Source: Venturia oleaginea
Lineage: Eukaryota; Ascomycota; Dothideomycetes; Venturiales; Venturiaceae
Assembly (NCBI GenBank): GCA_013176395.1
Contig: JABMLP010000022.1
Coordinates: 992,001 to 1,056,000, forward strand
Direction of reading: 5' to 3'
DNA length: 64,000 nt
Below, piece after piece: positions 52,117-62,505 of the stretch. Every line of letters begins with the position of its first letter. Position 1 is the stretch's first letter. Both the position numbers and the translations under genes were made by a program. The notes beneath the pieces are model-generated. The model was given only the letters and a program-made list of their open reading frames with translations, made no database searches and had not been told where the DNA came from.

Positions 52117-54795
52117 AAAGTTAGCAAAGAATGGAGACATCCTGATGGTGTCTTGAACAGTAGCATTATAAGCGAATGCTGCAAGAGGTAAAAGCGATAC
52201 CCAATTGCTTTGATCGTCATCGACGTATATGCGAAGGTACTGTTCCATTGTCTGGTTCATTCTTTCTGTTTGTCCATCCGTCTGAGGGTGGTAAGCTGTT
52301 GATAAACTTCTTCTGATCTTTAGCATCTCACAGAGCTCTTCCCAGAAATGAGAGGTGAAGAGGCTGTCTCGATCTGAGATAATATTATCAGGAATGCCAT
52401 GCTTGCTGACGACATCTCGTACGAATACTCCTGCCAAGTATCGCGTGTCGTAGCCTTTTGGTAGTGGGATAAAGATCGCGTACTTCGTGAGTCGATCTAT
52501 CACAACCATGATATGTTCGTACTGAACACCATCCAAGCTTGGAGAAGGTGGCAAAGGTCCAACGAAATCCATGGATATGGTTTTCCATGCGCCGTGAGGC
52601 GCTTTGTTGGGTTGGAGAAGTCCGTAGGGCTTCTTGTGTCGTTCGTATTTGGCTTTCTTGCAAAGAACACACTTTCCTATTTCCTTGAAAACTTCCTGTC
52701 GCATGTGAGGGAAGTAGAAGGTATTCTGGAGTCGTGAAAGGACAATCTCTGGTCGGCAATGGCCGTTAAGCGGAGATTCATGTTGGTGTAGGATGTACTG
52801 TTTCCTTAGGCTTGCGGGAAGATATACCAGGTCGTTGAAGATAAACAAGCCATCTTCAATACGGGTATTCAGATCCGCTGATTGAATATAGTCTTGTACA
52901 TCTGGATCCTTTTGTTGCGCGTTCCTGACCTCTTGCCAATAAGAGGGCTTTCCAGACTGGAGTAATGATACCTGGTGTATAAGGGCATTACCTTCCTGTC
53001 GGAATAAAGCGCGTTCGACTCTCTCTTTTTCTCCTGCCATAAAGTCTTCTCTTCGACTTAATGCATCGGCGTTGATATTTTCCTTTCCTTTCTTGTAAAG
53101 GATTTGGAAACTGTAAGATGACAGCTCTTCTGACCATCTTAGTTGCCGTCGATTCAATTCCTTTGTTGTCGTGAAATTCCGCAGGTTCTTATGGTCGGAA
53201 TACACAGTGATCTTGTGTTTCGCTCCTTCAAGATAATGCTTCCAGTGCTTGAAGGCATCAACTATTGCCATAAGTTCTTTGTCTGACGTGGAGTAGTTGA
53301 TTTCTGCTTTCAGGAATTTTCGTGCATGGTAAGCTACCGGTCTTAGCTTTCCATTTGAATCGGGTTGGCTGAGGCATGCTCCGAGGGCTCGATCGGATGC
53401 ATCCGCCTCGACTGTGGCTGGTTTTTTTGGGTCAAACAGTTGCAGAATAGGTGGTGTGGTTAACCGTGTCTTGAGTGCGTCAAAGGGCTTCTGCGCATGC
53501 TCATTCCATTCGAAAGTAATCCCTTTCTTCATCAATCCCGTAAGGGGTTCTGCAACCTCGGAAAAGCCTTCGATGAATTGTCGGTAGTAGTTTGCGAAGG
53601 CGTGAAATGACTGTACTCCTTTGACGTTCGAGGGTACTGGCCAATCACGGACCTTCTGGTAGATTTCCGGATCGATCTCAAGTCCAGCTTGAGAGACAAA
53701 ACATCCAACGAACTTGATTCGTTGCTTGTGGAATTCGCTTTTCGATGGTTTTAGCCGTAAGTTAAATTTCATCAGTGCGCGGAGGACTGTTCGAACGTGT
53801 TTGACGTGTTCTTCGAACGTTCGAGAGTAAACCAAAATATCGTCCATATAAACAGACACAAACTTGTCTAAATGTTCACGAAGAACATTGTTCATATAGG
53901 CTTGCAGCGTAGCAGGGGCGTTTGTCAATCCGAAGGGCATGACAAGGTATTCGTAGTGCCCAAGGCGAGTGCGGAATGCTGTCTTCCACTCGTCACCTTC
54001 CTTAATCCTTATTCGATGAAAAGCCGCAGGAATATCGAATTTCGTGAACCATTTGGCTCCTTGGAGTCTGTCCCTCAACTCCTGGATTAAAGGCAGCGTG
54101 TACGCATTCTTCTCTGAAATCTCGTTCAGATGTCGGTAGTCGACACACAATCGTTGTGAACCATCGGGCTTGGGTACGTAGAAAACTGGATATCCGGCGG
54201 GTGACTTTGACTCCCGGATAAACCCTTTCTTCGTGAAATCGTCGATGTACTCACGAAGGGTTTCAAGCTGATCTTCGCGCAGCGGGTAGATCTTGAACTT
54301 CTTGGGTTGTTCGTTGTTTTTGAGCTTGATCTCATGATCCCATGGTTGGTGTGGTGGAAGAGAATCCTCGATTGATTCCTCTTTGAAAAGTTCCGCAAAT
54401 TCCTGGTACTCATTGGGAATTTGGAACACTGGACTATCCTCCTCTGTCTGGAGACGATAGCAGTATGCCACTTCAACGTGTGTAGGCCTTTTCCGCAAAG
54501 GTCTTTGTGCTGTCCGTGTTCTAGCGCGCATGCTAGCCTGCACGGGATATCGATGATCTGGGAACGTAAGTGTCAACGTCCCCCAGTCGATATGCGGATT
54601 GTGAGTTTGAAGCCATGGCAGACCAAGGATCAGATCCGAGTCTCCAATATTCGTGACGTCTAGAACGATCCGTTCTTTTCTCCCTTGTATCCACAAGGTT
54701 ACGTCTGCTTCATAAATCACCATGCCTCCATTGGAGTCGACAGGTCTCCCATCAGCGATCGTTAATGAATATGGATACCGTTTCGACTTGATAGG
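52117..54795 (-). pseudogene. G3 pol, N-terminally truncated
   Basis: Starts abruptly at PIKSKRYPYSLTIADGRP, downstream of the protease Asp-Ser/Asn-Gly motif, which is missing; LGLPWLQTHNPHIDW remains. Then KPDGSQRLCVDYRHLN and SVYMDDILVYS (reverse transcriptase), EADASDRALGACLSQ and NYSTSDKELMAI (RNase H), CVLCKKAKY, SMDFVGPLPP, SDRDSLF and TDGQTERMN (integrase). It is split at 52116 by a solo LTR. Confidence 0.85.
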
Positions 54796-55265
54796 TGTTA
54801 CGCAGAGGCTATGGCTCAAGTAATATAGCTGGAATTGGCTATTCCGTACAGTGAGGTTCAAGTAATCCTGGGGCGACAATATCGTATCAAACAAGTGTAG
54901 CGAAGTTTGTGAGATATAAGAGTCGTGAATTGTGCTAAGTAACTAAAGCAATAGCGAAGTAACTATGAGAGTGAAGATACGAGATACTGAGGGAGCAGTG
55001 TCTCGTCCTTTATATAGAGATCCCATCTCTATGAAAATCCTCCGTTCATTATGATCATCCCGATCATGATGAACAGCCTGAGCGGAATGAACACAAACGT
55101 TCATTCTGCGTACCTTGCCAAGAATGATCAACCACGTGATCCTTCAACCCCGTGTAACAATCATCCAATCATAAGAAGACATGATGGTATGCACTTAGGA
55201 ATCCAAATGCATACGAATGCATCAAATATAATCCTGTACACGCTCACGTGACAGTATCCGTAACA
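54796..55265 (-). repeat. Second G3 LTR
   Basis: 470 bp, one difference from the first. The pol frame begins inside it. Confidence 0.82.
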
Positions 55266-55602
55266 CCCGCCCCTACCGAAAGCAAACACTCCTACGTCCC
55301 GAACTTTTCAAAGAACTAAACCCTATTGATACAGATAGGTCGATTGAGCAAATTATCGAAGACGAATACGAAAACGATGAGTTTATCCAGGAGATCTTGG
55401 GTTTCCTCCGACAAGGAGTTCGGAAATCGAAGAAAATCAGTCTTTCAGAATGTGAGGCCCGAGGCAACCGCCTGTACTTCCGAGACCGCCTTGTCCTGCC
55501 TAGTTCGGACGAACTGAAGGTTAAGCTACTTCGCTACGTCCACGAATCTCCTGTTGGCGGTCACCCAGGCCTTACAAAGACTTTGGAAGTCCTGTCCCGC
55601 CA
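55266..55602 (+). pseudogene. G1 pol fragment
   Basis: Matches the segment of G1 around 31115-31450 on the opposite strand: SKKISLSECEARGNRLYFRDR, VLPSSDELKVKLLRYVHESP, VGGHPGLTKTLEVLSR. Bounded by a G3 LTR on the left and the G2 copy 2 LTR on the right. Confidence 0.85.
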
Positions 55603-55934
55603 TGTTAAGGGATGGAATCCTTCTCTCTAGCTTATCCATGACTGGATTTCCAATTGTTCTCTTGTTATTCTGCAAGCTGTCATGTTCTATTTTGCAAGCT
55701 GTCATGTTCTATTTTGCAAGCTGTCATGTTCTATTTTGCAAGCTGCCATGTTCTATTTTGCAAGCTGTCACGTTTCCATTTAAAGATACTTTCTAGAAGG
55801 ATCTATTGTAAGAGGAGGATTATATATACTAGCTATCCTTCCTGTACTTACACTTTCTTCTCTGTACTTAGATACTTGAAATATAAGCTGTCTTCCCTCA
55901 CTTGCGAAACACCTTTGAGGGTTGAACTCTTACA
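55603..55934 (+). repeat. 5' LTR of G2 copy 2
   Basis: 332 bp with five 22-bp units. TATATATA near 55824; predicted transcript start GTACTTAGATA at 55864-55874. Confidence 0.87.
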
Positions 55935-55935
55935 T

Positions 55936-55946
55936 TATCTAAGTAC
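55936..55946 (+). promoter_or_regulatory. Self-priming primer-binding site of G2
   Basis: TATCTAAGTAC, one base after the LTR, is an exact 11-base complement of 55864-55874. Confidence 0.7.
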
Positions 55947-56597
55947 CTCAGTCTTACAAAGGAAGAAAGGCTCACAGAGAGCAAGCTCCAAAAAGGAATT
56001 TCAAGAAGAGGACACTTGTCCTAATCCAAGAAGCGAGGGCCAACCTCAAGGGCCAAACAGAAAGGAATTTCAAGAAGAGGACACTTGTCCTAACTCAAGA
56101 AGCAAGGGCCAACCTCAAAGGCCAACTTCAAGGGCCAACCTCAAGGGCCAAACAAAAAGGGAATTCAAGAGAATTCAAGCTGAGATTTTCTAGAAGGTGC
56201 TAGAATCTCCAAGAAGCAAGGGCCAACCGAAAGGGCCAATCCAAAAAGGGAATTCAAGAGAATTCAAACTGAGATTTTCTAGAACGTGCTAGAATCTCCA
56301 AGAAGCAAGGGCAGGTCATCCTAAGACAGCGTAGTCTTAGGAGTTGAAGCTGTAATAAGCTGAGGAAAGAAAGAGCTAGGGAGAGAGATTTAATACACTT
56401 GGCCTTCACAGTCCCTGGGAGCTCTGTCCTTAGTAATAAGGATTGCAGAGCGGACTATAGTGTAAAAATCCTTCTGGGATTCTATAGTCACCTTCCTATA
56501 CTAATAGGCATTGACTCTATACTGCCTAGCAAATCTCTAGAGTAGAGCCTAGGAGTGTGTATAGTAGTGCTCTCTATTATCTCTCATAGGTGAAAAT
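55947..56597 (+). repeat. G2 leader with internal tandem repeats
   Basis: Contains paired repeats built on AAGAGGACACTTGTCC, AAGGGCCAACCTCAAGG and GAATTCAAGAGAATTCAA. No gene is assigned. Confidence 0.65.
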
Positions 56598-57620
56598 ATG
56601 GAAGGAGAAGATCAGGAACAAAGAGTTCCTCAAGAACCCCAAGCCCTACAAGAAGCTATGGCAGCATTACAACATCAACTAGCCATTCAGAACGATGCTA
56701 TTACGCGTATTCTTACAATCTTACCTAACACTACTCGCTCTGAGAACGTAGTAGAAGGACAAGAGACTAAGAATTCACAAAAAGACAGAATACATAGGAA
56801 GAAAGCTGTACTTCCTAAGCTCCAAGAATTTGATGGCAAGCGTTCTGAATGGGCTCAGTGGTTTCAACAAGCAAGGATGAAGTTGGAGATAGACGCAGAG
56901 TCTATAGGGGATAGTAGGAACCAATTTGCCTACATCTTCTCCTCTCTACGAGGCTCCGCAGCTCAGGCTACTCTGGCCTACGTAAAGACAGCTCCAGAGG
57001 AAGATAAAACGGGACAGAAATTGTTACAGTATATGGACAACTTCTATGGCGATCCAGTACAACAACAAAGAGCTACTGTAAGCCTGTCCACAATCAAACA
57101 AAAAGAGAAAGAACCCTTCTTCTCTTTTCTTCCCCGTTTTGAAACCACTCTTGCTAATGCTGGAGGAATGACTTGGCCTGACGCTGTTAAAATTGCATTT
57201 CTACACAAAGCAATAAATCAAGAGCTGCGAAACCAGAGAATAGGCCAATCTCAGAGTACCTCCTACCAGCAGTTTGTGTCCGATCTTTTGAATACAAGTA
57301 TGCAAATCACTACAGCAAAGATGCTCTCTTCCTCAGAAGATAAGTTACGATTCAGAGATAAAGAGAAGTCTTTTAAAGATCTGAACGCTATGGACTGGGA
57401 GCCTACACGCGTAAACAAGTTAAAAATTTCGTCTAAAGCCTATGAATATAGGAAGGCAAATAACCTCTGCTTACGCTGTGGGAAGGCCGGCCATAGAATG
57501 AAAGACTGCTGGTTGGATACAGAGGTAGAAAGAGTCACGCAACTTGGTTCAAAAAGGGCCAAAGGAACCACTGAGGAGAATGAAGAAGTTGAAGAAGAGG
57601 ACTACTCGGAAAAAGAGTAG
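56598..57620 (+). CDS. G2 gag, copy 2
   Basis: Same 340-residue protein as copy 1, with ATG at 56598, knuckle CLRCGKAGHRMKDC and the end TCGGAAAAAGAGTAG. Confidence 0.88.
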   Translation: MEGEDQEQRVPQEPQALQEAMAALQHQLAIQNDAITRILTILPNTTRSENVVEGQETKNSQKDRIHRKKAVLPKLQEFDGKRSEWAQWFQQARMKLEIDAESIGDSRNQFAYIFSSLRGSAAQATLAYVKTAPEEDKTGQKLLQYMDNFYGDPVQQQRATVSLSTIKQKEKEPFFSFLPRFETTLANAGGMTWPDAVKIAFLHKAINQELRNQRIGQSQSTSYQQFVSDLLNTSMQITTAKMLSSSEDKLRFRDKEKSFKDLNAMDWEPTRVNKLKISSKAYEYRKANNLCLRCGKAGHRMKDCWLDTEVERVTQLGSKRAKGTTEENEEVEEEDYSEKE

Positions 57621-57667
57621 CCTCTATCCAAAGTCGTGGATGGAGGCGTAGAGTAGATAGAGCAAAA

Positions 57668-60583
57668 TTGTCAAAGGAGTCAATTGAGAGAGTAAATAGT
57701 ATTTTGAATTCGAACAAAGACACTGATTCACACCGTTCTCGGATAGAAAAAGAATGGGAGCAGTTCAGACCCAAGATGCTCTCCCGCCTTTTCTACACAA
57801 ATACTATAGTGAACGATATATACTCTCTTAAAACTCTCCTTGATAATGGATCTAGCTGCTACGCATCAATAAACGAGGAGAAAGCTTCGCAGATGGACCT
57901 TGAAGTACTCCCTATTAGTCCGCGTACTATAGGTGGAGTTCTTAAGGAAGAAGGACAGACCCAAGTGACAAAAATTGCGAAGTTGAACCTAGATTTAGGG
58001 GGACTTATATGCAACGCTTTTGCTTATATAGTCCCGGGACAATTTGAGGATCTTCTACTAGGCAGGCCTTTTCTCAAGGACACCAAAGCCGTTATCAATG
58101 AATCTAAAGGTACTCTTACCTTTGCAAACGGGATTAGCATTCGCGATGCTAAATTTGAAGACAAACTTGATATACAACAAGTAGCGCCCGTAAGATTCCA
58201 CCGCCTTGTCACTTCTACACTTGAGAAAATCAAAGACGCGTCTAGAGTATTTGCTGTTACTCTTCGAGATATTGATATTGCCTTGAAGCCGAAAGTCCCT
58301 TTGACAACAGAGCAAATACTGGAATTGCTACCTAAGAGGTTTCATAAGTACGCTGCTGTCTTTGATCCTAAAAGGGCCGAGAGACTACCACCGCATCGCC
58401 CTGGGATTGATCACGAAATACCTATAGAAGAAGGAAAACCACTTCCTTGGGGACCTCTATATGGTATGGGTCGAGAACAACTACTTGTTTTGCGAAGGAC
58501 TCTTACAGAGCTACTAGATAAAGGCTTTATCCGAGAGAGTAAATCAGTTGCTGCGTCTCCAGTTCTCTTTGTGAAGAAACCAGGAGGGGGCTTACGCTTT
58601 TGCGTAGACTACCGAGCCTTAAACGCAATTACTCGAAAGGATAGGTACCCGCTACCGTTAGTAAAAGAGACTTTACTAACCTTAGCTCGTGCTAAGTATC
58701 TTAGTAAGCTTGATGTAAATGCTGCCTTCCACAAGATTCGAATCGCAACGGGAGATGAGTTCAAAACTGCCTTTCGAACTAGATATGGTCTATTTGAATG
58801 GCTAGTTACTCCCTTTGGCTTAACCGGTGCACCTGCGTCTTTTCAACGGTATATAAACTATATCCTTCGACGATACCTAGACGAGTTCTGCTCAGCTTAT
58901 CTAGACGATATAGTAATATACTCTTCAAAGAACCTTAAAGACCATGAAGAAAAGACTGAAAAGATACTTCAAAGCTGCCTTAACGCTGGGTTATACCTTG
59001 ATATTCGGAAGTGCGAGTTTAATACCAAACGAGTCAAGTATCTAGGCTTCGTTATAGATACTGAAACGGGCCTACACATGGATCCGGAGAAGATCAAAGC
59101 AATTAAAGAATGGGAACGTCCTACTACTCTACGAGGAGTACGTGGCTTCCTAGGCTTTACAAACTTCTACCGTGACTTTGTAAAAGATAACTCAACAACA
59201 AGGGAGCCTCTGGTTCGCCTTACAAAGAAGAATACTCCATTTTTATGGGGAAAGGAGCAAGAAGAATCTTTTCAAAAACTTAAGGCAGAGTTTTGCAAAG
59301 AACCTGTCCTGTCTGCACTTGATGAAGATAAGCCTACGCGAGTAGAACCCGATGCTTCAGGCTGGGCTTCCGGAGCAGTACTTAGTCAAAAAGATGAGCT
59401 AGGTAACTGGAAACCATGTGCTTTCTTCTCTACTAAGCACTTGCCAGCCGAATGCAATTATGATATCCACGACAAAGAACTTATGGCTATAGTCAAAGCT
59501 CTAATCCATTGGACTAGCGAGCTACTTAGCCCAAGTAAGCCATTCATTATCCTCACAGATCACAAGAACCTTGAGAAGTTTATGGTAAAAAGGGAACTAA
59601 ATGAAAGGCAAATGAGCTGGGCGCAGATACTAGCTAAGTTTAACTTCAAACTAGGCTATCGCCCAGGCTCTGAATCTGTAGTTCCAGACGCCTTAACTCG
59701 AAGGGATCAAGATCTTCCAATGGATATTCAAGACCCAAGAATCGTTGAAAGAACTAGGACGTTATTACCTCCAAAGCTTTGGATTAACGTTCTAGAGGAT
59801 AAGACTCCTACAAGAGAAGAAGCTGCCCAGGAAAATGCTCAAGAAGTAGACAAAGAGCCTATTCCCTTTATGCAAAATCCCTTTCTCTCAGGTGATCTAA
59901 GGGATAGATGGGGAACTACACTCGAAAAAGATCTCGACTATAGACGTATTTTCCAAAGCGTTCTAAAGCAAGATAGGCAGTTCCCATCTAAGCTAAAGGT
60001 TCCTACTTCTATAGGAGATTGTAAAGTCGAAAATAACCAGCTCTACTATAGAGACCGAATCTGGTTGCCCTCCTACGAGCCTCTCTTAACAGGAGTAATT
60101 CAAGAAATACACGATTCAGTCCTATCAGGGCATCCTGGACGAGAAGCTACTATTGCTATTCTCTCCAGACAGTTCTACTGGCCGGGATTTGCTCAAGATA
60201 TACGTCAGTTTATACGCAATTGTGACGTCTGCGGAAGAACTTCAGTCTGGCGAGACAAAAAGAAAGGTTTACTTAAACCTCTTCCTGTCCCTAGCCGTAT
60301 CTGGCAAGATATTTCAGTAGACTTCATAGTCGAATTACCAGAGAGCCAAAGATGCACAAGACTCTGCGTTATTACTGACCGCTTGGGTAAAGGAACTATC
60401 CTGTTCCCAGTGCCTAAAGAACAGTTTGGAGCTGAAGGATTTGCAAAACTATTTATGCAGAACTACGTAAGATTACACTGGCTTCCTAGATCTCTAGTCT
60501 CAGATAGGGACACGCAATTTGTTAATGCTTTCTGGAAAGAAGTTTGTCACTGTTACGCAGAGGCTATGGCTCAAGTAATATAG
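57668..60583 (+). CDS. G2 pol, copy 2, truncated in integrase
   Basis: The listed first codon is TTG; the frame is open upstream to the gag end in the -1 frame (…RVDRAKLSKESIERVNS). Domains as in copy 1: LLDNGSSCYASI, SAYLDDIVIYS, EPDASGWASGAVLSQ, HPGREATIAILSRQFYWP, DFIVELP, LVSDRDTQFVNAFW. From 60551 it reads into the G3 LTR and stops after about ten foreign residues. The last integrase Glu and the chromodomain are missing. Confidence 0.87.
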   Translation: MSKESIERVNSILNSNKDTDSHRSRIEKEWEQFRPKMLSRLFYTNTIVNDIYSLKTLLDNGSSCYASINEEKASQMDLEVLPISPRTIGGVLKEEGQTQVTKIAKLNLDLGGLICNAFAYIVPGQFEDLLLGRPFLKDTKAVINESKGTLTFANGISIRDAKFEDKLDIQQVAPVRFHRLVTSTLEKIKDASRVFAVTLRDIDIALKPKVPLTTEQILELLPKRFHKYAAVFDPKRAERLPPHRPGIDHEIPIEEGKPLPWGPLYGMGREQLLVLRRTLTELLDKGFIRESKSVAASPVLFVKKPGGGLRFCVDYRALNAITRKDRYPLPLVKETLLTLARAKYLSKLDVNAAFHKIRIATGDEFKTAFRTRYGLFEWLVTPFGLTGAPASFQRYINYILRRYLDEFCSAYLDDIVIYSSKNLKDHEEKTEKILQSCLNAGLYLDIRKCEFNTKRVKYLGFVIDTETGLHMDPEKIKAIKEWERPTTLRGVRGFLGFTNFYRDFVKDNSTTREPLVRLTKKNTPFLWGKEQEESFQKLKAEFCKEPVLSALDEDKPTRVEPDASGWASGAVLSQKDELGNWKPCAFFSTKHLPAECNYDIHDKELMAIVKALIHWTSELLSPSKPFIILTDHKNLEKFMVKRELNERQMSWAQILAKFNFKLGYRPGSESVVPDALTRRDQDLPMDIQDPRIVERTRTLLPPKLWINVLEDKTPTREEAAQENAQEVDKEPIPFMQNPFLSGDLRDRWGTTLEKDLDYRRIFQSVLKQDRQFPSKLKVPTSIGDCKVENNQLYYRDRIWLPSYEPLLTGVIQEIHDSVLSGHPGREATIAILSRQFYWPGFAQDIRQFIRNCDVCGRTSVWRDKKKGLLKPLPVPSRIWQDISVDFIVELPESQRCTRLCVITDRLGKGTILFPVPKEQFGAEGFAKLFMQNYVRLHWLPRSLVSDRDTQFVNAFWKEVCHCYAEAMAQVI

Positions 60584-61020
60584 CTGGAATTGGCTATTCC
60601 GTACAGTGAGGTTCAAGTAATCCTGGGGCGACAATATCGTATCAAACAAGTGTAGCGAAGTTTGTGAGATATAAGAGTCGTGAATTGTGCTAAGTAACTA
60701 AAGCAATAGCGAAGTAACTATGAGAGTGAAGATACGAGATACTGAGGGAGCAGTGTCTCGTCCTTTATATAGAGATCCCATCTCTATGAAAATCCTCCGT
60801 TCATTATGATCATCCCGATCATGATGAACAGCCTGAGCGGAATGAACACAAACGTTCATTCTGCGTACCTTGCCAAGAATGATCAACCACGTGATCCTTC
60901 AACCCCGTGTAACAATCATCCAATCATAAGAAGACATGATGGTATGCACTTAGGAATCCAAATGCATACGAATGCATCAAATATAATCCTGTACACGCTG
61001 ACGTGACAGTATCCGTAACA
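60551..61020 (-). repeat. 3' LTR of the repeated G3
   Basis: Same as 50162-50631, including the GCTGACG variant. Confidence 0.85.
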
Positions 61021-61094
61021 TAGCCCTCCTTCTTAGTAAGCTGGTCCCACAGCGCTTACTTAAGGTCATACGGACCCCGCACAGAAAACCAAAG

Positions 61095-61669
61095 ATGTCT
61101 TCTGCATCATCTTTACGACGCAAACGTATCGCCGACGAGATCGAACAACAAGGTGATCCATCCGCTATCGCCTGCGAATACTGCTTCAAACATAACATCC
61201 TTTGCATCATTATGCCGTCGTCGAAGTCGCTGAAATGCGCAAGCTGCGCCAAGAAGGGAATTAAGTGTGTCGATGTGTCCTGGGCTTCCCTAGACAAAAC
61301 GAGAGAACAAAGAAGTCGTTATCTCGTGACGAGGAGAAGCTGGGGAAAATCCTTATTGAAATGCAAAGAGTGTTGAGTGAGCAACAAGAGTTGTTGTCTC
61401 GGATATCAAGGAATCGCAAAATCTTGGAGTTGGCTGAGGCGAGAGCAAAAACGAAAACAATTTGTTTATTAGAGGAACTCGAGGAAGAGGAGGAAGAGGA
61501 ACGGAGAGTAAACGGTGGGCTTTCGAACGGTGAGCTCGCCGAAGCTTCTAACGATCTTTCCGTCTTCCTTGGTTCGATCGAGACTTCAGGGATGGAGGTC
61601 TGGAATGCTCTGGATGTTCCCGATGGAAATCCCGCAGAGCTTGGAGAGAGTTCTTCAAGTGTGACATAG
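61095..61669 (+). pseudogene. Antisense Zn2Cys6-like gene, duplicated copy
   Basis: Same two frames (61095-61376 and 61265-61669) and the same frame break as at 50706-51280, so the break predates the duplication. Confidence 0.6.
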
Positions 61670-62184
61670 GCTCCCAAGTGTTTTCCGAGGTAGGATAGCC
61701 TTTCCACTTAATGAGGTACTTGTGCTGACGTTGCACAATAGCATGGTTAACGACAGTTTCGACATCATACTCAGGCTCGAGTTGATCGCCTTGGAGTATC
61801 GTTTTTTGGTCAAGCGGGGCGTCTGGATGTGCTGGTTCAAGCAGGGAGACATGGAATACCGGGTGTATTCTCATTCCCTTAGGTAGCTTGAGTTTGTAAT
61901 TGACTGCACCTTTAACTCCGTCGATTTCGAAAGCGCCGAGCTTTCTGAAGTCAAGTTTCTCGCTTGGTCTTTTTGTCTTGATGTTGCGTCGCCATAGGTA
62001 AACTTTATCCCCCTTCTTAAGAACAGGTCCCACTGTTCTTTTCTGATTCACACGCATAGCCATGCGCATGTTCAAGAAGGTAATGTTATACTTCAATTGG
62101 TCGTGAAGCTGTGACAACTCAGATGCAACAACCGTTGCGTCTGTGGGTAATAGGTTTCCTTGCTCAATCTCGAATTGAGATTCT
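61548..62184 (-). CDS. G3 pol C-terminal part, duplicated copy
   Basis: Same as 51159-51795: chromodomain end of pol. Confidence 0.82.
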
Positions 62185-62189
62185 CGTCC

Positions 62190-62500
62190 TGTTAAGGGAT
62201 GGAATCCTTCTCTCTAGCTTATCCATGACTGGATTTCCAATTGTTCTCTTGTTATTCTGCAAGCTGTCATGTTCTATTTTGCAAGCTGTCATGTTCTATT
62301 TCGCAAGCTGCCATGTTCTATTTTGCAAGCTGTCACGTTTCCATTTAAAGATACTTTCTAGAAGGATCTATTGTAAGAGGAGGATTATATATACTAGCTA
62401 TCCTTCCTGTACTTACACTTTCTTCTCTGTACTTAGATACTTTGAAATACAAGCAGTCTTCTCTCACTTGCGAAACACCTTTGAGGGTTGAACTCTTACA
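62190..62500 (+). repeat. Solo G2 LTR in the duplicated G3 pol
   Basis: Same LTR and CGTCC duplication (62185-62189, 62501-62505) as at 51801-52111; copied with the segment, not an independent insertion. Confidence 0.87.
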
Positions 62501-62505
62501 CGTCC

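Larger units (their letters stand above)
50162..55265 (-). mobile_element. Gypsy chromovirus G3, lacking gag, with an antisense gene
   Basis: LTRs of 470 bp at 50162-50631 and 54796-55265 differ at one base seen (GCTGACG against GCTCACG). A polypurine tract (minus AAGAAGGAGGGCTA) abuts the left LTR, but on the right the LTR joins directly to the middle of the protease region, with no primer site and no gag. The outer flanks do not match. A solo G2 LTR splits pol. The whole unit recurs 10,389 bp downstream. Confidence 0.82.
55603..60550 (+). mobile_element. Gypsy chromovirus G2, copy 2, 3'-truncated
   Basis: 5' LTR 55603-55934, primer site, leader, gag, pol to the integrase core, then cut by a G3 LTR at 60551. 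Compared with copy 1 I see only scattered transitions in the leader (near 55950 and 56589) plus the LTR repeat number; gag and the shared pol region encode the same residues. Confidence 0.87.
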
